From assembly GCA_038216155.1 (NCBI GenBank), contig JBBQQH010000062.1, forward strand, positions 1 through 17,165: a stretch of DNA of 17,165 bases. The letters are read 5' to 3'. The notes beneath the pieces were generated by a model. That model ran no database searches, was not told where the DNA came from, and worked only from the letters and a program-made list of their open reading frames with translations. The position numbers were made by a program, and so were the translations under genes. The DNA comes from SZAS-103 sp038216155. Lineage in GTDB: Bacteria; Pseudomonadota; Gammaproteobacteria; Xanthomonadales; Xanthomonadaceae. This document shows positions 15,017 through 17,165 of this stretch, piece after piece. Every line of letters starts with the position of its first letter. Position 1 is the first letter of the stretch.

Positions 15017-16483
15017 TCAATCAATTGCGAGCTTCTTCAACTTGTAGCGCAACGCGCGGAAGGTGATGCCTAGCTTGGCGGCGGCTTTGGTCTTGTTGTA
15101 GCGGGTTTCCTCAAGTACGCGGACGATCGCGTCGCGTTCAAGCTGATCCATGTAGTCGGGCAGGGCGTCGGCGCCGGGGCGGCCGGGGGCAGCCGCAGGC
15201 GCATGGGAGCGACGTTCGCCGCTGGGCGGAGGGATGTCTTGGCCGCCGCCGAACATTGGGTGCGGCGGCGGCCCGCCGGTGGGCATGCGGAAGATGGGAT
15301 GCTCGCCGGTCACGCGTGCGTTGGATGGGCGATGGCCGTTGCCGGGCAGCCGCAGGTCTGCGGCGCCAATGCGGTCGCTTTCGCATAGCGCAACAGCGCG
15401 CTCCAGGATGTTTTCCAGCTCGCGCACGTTGCCCGGGAAGCCATACTCACGCAGCGCCTGTTCGGCATCGACACCCAGCGCCGGCACCGCCTCCCCGGGG
15501 GCGCCGACGAGGCGTTGCAGGATCGCGCGCGTCAGTGCCGGAATGTCGTCGCGACGCTCACGCAGCGGCGGCACCCGCAGTTCGATCACGTTGAGACGAT
15601 AGAACAGGTCGTGACGGAAACGGTTGTCCTCGACCAGATGCGCCAGATCCTTGTGCGTGGCCGAGAGGATGCGCACGTCCACCGGCGATTCGGCCGAGGC
15701 CCCGATCGGGCGCACCGATTTTTCTTGGATCACGCGCAACAGTTTTACCTGCATGTGCAGCGGCAGTTCGGCGACCTCATCGAGAAACAGCGTACCGCCA
15801 TTGGCCGCCTGGAATAGGCCGTCCTTGTCGGCGTGCGCGCCGGTGAAGCTGCCTTTCTTGTGGCCGAAGAACTCGCTTTCCATCAGTTCGGCCGGAATCG
15901 CACCGCAGTTGACCGGCACGAACGGTCCGTTCGCTCGCGGTCCCTGTTCATGGATCAGGCGCGCCACGCGCTCTTTGCCGGCGCCGGATTCTCCGGCGAT
16001 ATACACCGGCGCCTGGCTGCGGGCGAGCTTGGCGATGGTCTGCCGTAACTGCTGCATGATCTCGGATTCACCGGTCAGGCCCGACTCTGGCGGCGACGCC
16101 GCACGGCGTTGCTGGTGCAGATCCAGCGCGTTTTGGACTAGCCGCCGCAGCACGGTCAGGTCGACCGGCTTGGAGACGAAATCGAATGCGCCAGCCTTGA
16201 GTGCGCCGACCGCAGCTTCGACATTTCCATACGCGGTGATCATCGCCACCGGGGTGTCGGGATAGCGCGCGGCGATGTGCGCGATCAGGTCAAGGCCGCT
16301 GCCGTCTGGCAGGCGCATGTCGGTCAGGCATAGCTCGTAGGCGTGTTCAGCCAACTGCGCGCGAGCGCTGCTGACATCGGCGGCGGTGTCGACCCGCAGG
16401 CCCATCCGCCCGAGGGTGAGCACCAGCAATTCGCGAATATCGCGTTCGTCATCGACGACCAAAGCGCTACGGGGGGTGGTCAT
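15017..16483 (-). CDS. pilR: Sigma-54-dependent response regulator PilR
   Basis: PilR is the NtrC-family activator of pilA. The 488-residue protein has a receiver domain (about 1-120) with acidic DD at 11-12, phosphorylation site D55 (LTDMRLPDGSG) and K105. The AAA+ domain has Walker A GESGAGKE at 164-171, the sigma-54-contacting loop GSFTGA at 211-216 (the common form is GAFTGA) and Walker B LFLDE at 232-236. A proline- and glycine-rich linker of about 50 residues (around 395-445) leads to a Fis-type helix-turn-helix at the end (YNKTKAAAKLGITFRALRYK). It lies downstream of pilS with a 139-bp gap and directly upstream of its likely target promoter. Confidence 0.96.
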   Translation of the reverse strand: MTTPRSALVVDDERDIRELLVLTLGRMGLRVDTAADVSSARAQLAEHAYELCLTDMRLPDGSGLDLIAHIAARYPDTPVAMITAYGNVEAAVGALKAGAFDFVSKPVDLTVLRRLVQNALDLHQQRRAASPPESGLTGESEIMQQLRQTIAKLARSQAPVYIAGESGAGKERVARLIHEQGPRANGPFVPVNCGAIPAELMESEFFGHKKGSFTGAHADKDGLFQAANGGTLFLDEVAELPLHMQVKLLRVIQEKSVRPIGASAESPVDVRILSATHKDLAHLVEDNRFRHDLFYRLNVIELRVPPLRERRDDIPALTRAILQRLVGAPGEAVPALGVDAEQALREYGFPGNVRELENILERAVALCESDRIGAADLRLPGNGHRPSNARVTGEHPIFRMPTGGPPPHPMFGGGQDIPPPSGERRSHAPAAAPGRPGADALPDYMDQLERDAIVRVLEETRYNKTKAAAKLGITFRALRYKLKKLAID

Positions 16484-16622
16484 TCGGGTCGCCTTGGGGG
16501 ATTACGCGCTGCAAACATAGCCGAACGCGATGACGCGGCCAAGCAGCATCGGTTGGCGAAGCGTCAGCGGGTCCAGAAAATCGGTTACGACGATTGATGC
16601 GGCAACACCAAAACAAGACGAT

Positions 16623-17165
16623 TCAGTGCCGACCAGACATTGACAGCGGCTCGCTGCGCGCCAGTTTCACCCGGAACGAGCTGCCACCACCTGGGAGCGA
16701 GGCGTAGTCCATCGTGGCCTGATTCGCTTCGCAAAGCTGCCGCGCGATATACAGGCCCAGGCCGGTGCCGTGCTCGCTAGTGGTGAAAAATGGCTCAAAC
16801 AGGCGTTCGACCACCGCCACCGGAATGCCAGGCCCTCGATCGACCACTTCCAGCATCGGTGCGCCATCCTCGGCGTCCGTGTGCGCCACCACAGTGATTC
16901 GCGCGGGTTCGCCCGGCATGCGGCCATAGGTCAGCGCGTTCTGTACCAGCGCCGTCATCACCTGTTGCAGATGTTGAGGGTCCATCATTGCCTGCACCTG
17001 GCCTTGCGGCGCACTGGCGCGCAGCTCGTCGCGATCGCCGCTTTTGGCATGATGGAAATCGGCAACGAAGTGCTTGGCCCATGACCCCAGCTCCAGTGGT
17101 TCGGGTCGTGATCGTTCGCGTCGCGCCAGGCCGAGCACGTTTTGCACGATGCCGTCCATGCGCTG
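16623..17165 (-). CDS. pilS: Sensor histidine kinase PilS (partial, C-terminal catalytic part)
   Basis: This is the C-terminal ~180 residues of a histidine kinase; the N-terminal membrane region and the phospho-accepting histidine lie beyond the right edge. The visible part starts near the end of the dimerisation helices (MDGIVQNVLGLARRERSRPE). It then shows the N box (TALVQNALTYG), the G1 box (VDRGPGIP), the F box (LFEPFFTT) and the G2 box (GTGLGLYIARQLCEANQA) of the HATPase_c domain. Its position upstream of pilR on the same strand identifies it as PilS, the membrane sensor that senses PilA levels in the inner membrane in Pseudomonas and controls PilR phosphorylation. Confidence 0.93.
   Translation of the reverse strand, partial: QRMDGIVQNVLGLARRERSRPEPLELGSWAKHFVADFHHAKSGDRDELRASAPQGQVQAMMDPQHLQQVMTALVQNALTYGRMPGEPARITVVAHTDAEDGAPMLEVVDRGPGIPVAVVERLFEPFFTTSEHGTGLGLYIARQLCEANQATMDYASLPGGGSSFRVKLARSEPLSMSGRH

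Noticed and set aside
1..17165. CRISPR array, tRNA, rRNA, insertion sequence, integrase or toxin-antitoxin genes
   Set aside because: No repeat-spacer pattern, cloverleaf, transposase or integrase motifs were seen; the only repeats are the 32-bp duplication and the 16-bp inverted repeat.

Overview
The window looks like chromosomal DNA of a high-GC gammaproteobacterium, most likely of the order Xanthomonadales (Lysobacterales). That is inferred from the type IV pilus gene order, the PilB/PilC/PilR sequences and a sigma-54 pilin promoter; no search was run. It is a type IV pilus locus. All core pilus genes lie on the minus strand, read from right to left: pilS (cut by the right edge), pilR, the major pilin gene pilA, then after a long insertion pilB-pilC-pilD-coaE (coaE cut by the left edge).

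The pilus genes are split by a block of about 9.8 kb (roughly 4.26-14.09 kb) holding nine glycan-related genes in two converging arms. The plus-strand arm starts divergently from pilB: a polyprenol-phosphate-sugar-synthase-like GT2, a SAM methyltransferase, a GT4 glycosyltransferase and a Gfo/Idh/MocA dehydrogenase. The minus-strand arm starts just after pilA: a large membrane protein resembling TMTC/GT-C O-glycosyltransferases, a DegT/DnrJ/EryC1/StrS sugar aminotransferase, an LPG-synthase-type membrane protein (possible flippase) and two more methyltransferases. The arms meet tail to tail with 13 bp between stop codons. The working model is a pilin glycosylation cassette: sugar-nucleotide genes make an amino sugar, the glycosyltransferases and methyltransferases build and decorate a lipid-linked glycan, a membrane protein may help it cross the membrane, and the TMTC-like protein transfers it to PilA outside the membrane. 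This is inference from gene content and position.

Regulation is readable around pilA. A consensus sigma-54 promoter (-24/-12) lies about 110 bp upstream of the start codon. Two GGTCAGG boxes spaced by 20 bp are candidate PilR sites. A perfect 32-bp tandem duplication lies between them and pilR. A strong rho-independent terminator follows pilA. The TMTC-like gene begins about 45 bp beyond that terminator, so read-through could couple pilin and transferase expression. A perfect 16-bp inverted repeat lies inside the GT4 coding sequence. No rRNA, tRNA, CRISPR array, insertion sequence or phage gene was seen.
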